Assembly (NCBI GenBank): GCA_963169155.1
Contig: CAUJGI010000543.1
Coordinates: 1 to 5,381, forward strand
DNA from: Chloroflexota bacterium
Lineage (GTDB): Bacteria > Chloroflexota > Anaerolineae > Promineifilales > Promineifilaceae
Length of the DNA stretch: 5,381 bases
Direction of reading: 5' to 3'
Part shown: positions 4,728-5,381 of the stretch, piece by piece
Layout: each line of letters starts with the position of its first letter
How positions within the stretch are numbered: the stretch's first letter is position 1
The notes under the pieces: model-generated
What the model was told of the DNA's origin: nothing
Database searches by the model: none
The model's input: only the letters and a program-made list of their open reading frames with translations
Translations under genes and position numbers: made by a program

Positions 4728-5381
4728 ATGAAAGGAACGGCCGTATTCAAAGCCCTCGGTCCGATTGACGTACGTAACGTGGGGCGCGATGACATGCTGC
4801 GCTGGATGATCTTTTTGCCGCTGCTGCTGGCCCTGCTGCTGCGCTACGGCTGGCCCATTCTGGTGCGCCAGCTGCAACTCAGTTACCAATTTGACCTCTC
4901 GTCTTACACCGCGCTGCTAATGAGCTACCTGACGATCGGTATTCCGGCCGTGTTTGGTATGGTCATCGGCTTTTTGCTGCTGGACGAGCGCGACGAAGGC
5001 AGCCTGATTGGCCTGCAAGTGACCCCGCTTTCGCTAAACAACTACCTGGTTTACCGGCTGGGATTGCCCATCATCTTTACTTTGCTGTTGGTGCTGGTTG
5101 GTTTGCCGTTGGCTGGAATCTCTACGTTTTCACTGGGGCAGCTTTTACTGCTGGCCGTCGCCTCTGCCCCGATGGCGCCGCTGTTGGCTGTTTTCCTGGC
5201 GGCATTTGCCAGCAACCAGGTGCAGGGTTTTGCCCTGGCGAAAGGGGCAGGGATCTTATTTATCGCACCGCTGGCGGCTTACTTTTTAGGGGGAACCTGG
5301 CAGTGGGTTTTGGGGCTGATGCCGACCTTTTGGGCGCCCAAGCTTTACTGGATGGTTAGCGCGAGCGAATCGGGCGTTTGG
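4728..5381 (+). CDS. ABC-2-type transporter permease, second subunit (3' end outside window)
   Basis: An open frame of 218 codons runs from ATG 4728 to the right edge without a stop. The protein begins MKGTAVFKALGPIDVRNVGR, a cytoplasmic segment, followed by hydrophobic helices near residues 27-45, 63-85, 110-130, 136-161 and 170-189, and probably one more beyond the edge. The coupling motif DERDEGSLIGLQVTPLS (86-102) aligns with EKGDGVLEGLIVTPL in the first permease, showing they are distant paralogs in the same fold. Expected full length is about 240-250 residues, so roughly 25-30 are missing. It should form the second half of a heteromeric exporter with the preceding ATPase and permease. 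Sequence outside the motif is clearly different from the first permease, so this is not a recent duplication. Confidence 0.92.
   Translation, partial: MKGTAVFKALGPIDVRNVGRDDMLRWMIFLPLLLALLLRYGWPILVRQLQLSYQFDLSSYTALLMSYLTIGIPAVFGMVIGFLLLDERDEGSLIGLQVTPLSLNNYLVYRLGLPIIFTLLLVLVGLPLAGISTFSLGQLLLLAVASAPMAPLLAVFLAAFASNQVQGFALAKGAGILFIAPLAAYFLGGTWQWVLGLMPTFWAPKLYWMVSASESGVW

Larger units (their letters stand above)
122..4744. repeat. Over-represented octamer palindrome ACGGCCGT, 13 exact copies
   Basis: Copies start at 122, 327, 846, 885, 1262, 1276, 2901, 3114, 3257, 3811, 3932, 4244 and 4737. Eleven are in genes and two are intergenic. In genes it is read as Thr-Ala-Val six times (122, 2901, 3114, 3932, 4244, 4737), as x-Gly-Arg four times (327, 846, 885, 3811) and as Glu-Arg-Pro once (3257), so all three phases are used. 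The base before is A or G in 12 of 13 copies and the base after is T in 8. A random sequence of this length would hold about 0.1 copy, somewhat more at this GC content. The spacing is not periodic. Confidence 0.9.

Noticed and set aside
354..4880. Frequent CAGCTG hexamers
   Set aside because: Mostly explained by the codon pair Gln-Leu (CAG CTG) and GC-rich codon choice, unlike ACGGCCGT, which uses all phases.

Overview
The window reads as a piece of a moderately GC-rich bacterial genome, most likely an uncultured Chloroflexota (Anaerolineae/Ardenticatenia-like). This placement is an inference. It rests on a MalT-type LuxR regulator, a small 'YQIRVQG…DQ…RDLG' protein family that I recall from Chloroflexota and Actinobacteria, several families of dispersed palindromic repeats in the gaps, and a strongly over-represented octamer palindrome, ACGGCCGT. 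No rRNA, tRNA, CRISPR array or transposase gene was seen. All supported genes are on the + strand.

Layout. (1) 2-472: the C-terminal end of a large LuxR/MalT-like transcription regulator, cut by the left edge. (2) 473-676: a gap with one arm of a GCGGAT-type repeat and one dRS3-like palindromic element. (3) 677-1105: a small secreted lipoprotein. (4) 1106-1516: a 411-base gap with a large imperfect hairpin, a close pair of ACGGCCGT sites and a second dRS3-like element. (5) 1517-2797: a GT1-type (UGT/sterol glucosyltransferase-like) glycosyltransferase. (6) 2787-2999: a 70-residue conserved small protein that overlaps it by 11 bases. (7) 3000-3065: a short gap filled by a GCGGAT-type palindrome. 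(8) 3066-3920, 3917-4615 and 4728-5381 (cut by the right edge): an ABC ATPase and two different ABC-2-type permeases. The last permease is open to the window end, has a clear ribosome binding site and is preceded by an AAACCTG inverted-repeat pair.

The genes from 1517 onward run in one direction with overlaps (GT/small protein 11 bases, ATPase/permease 4 bases) and short gaps, so they plausibly form one operon: a glycosyltransferase, a small protein of unknown role and a heteromeric ABC-2 exporter. The ATPase plus two unlike six-helix permeases resembles the gene order of the mycobacterial Rv2686c-Rv2688c fluoroquinolone exporter. A 'glycosylate and export' role is possible but is inference; nothing here identifies the substrate.

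The most striking signal outside the genes is ACGGCCGT, present 13 times in 5.4 kb where well under one copy is expected. It occurs in all three reading phases of genes and also between genes, so it looks like a DNA-level word comparable to cyanobacterial HIP1. In addition, every intergenic gap carries at least one palindromic repeat element, from four distinct families.
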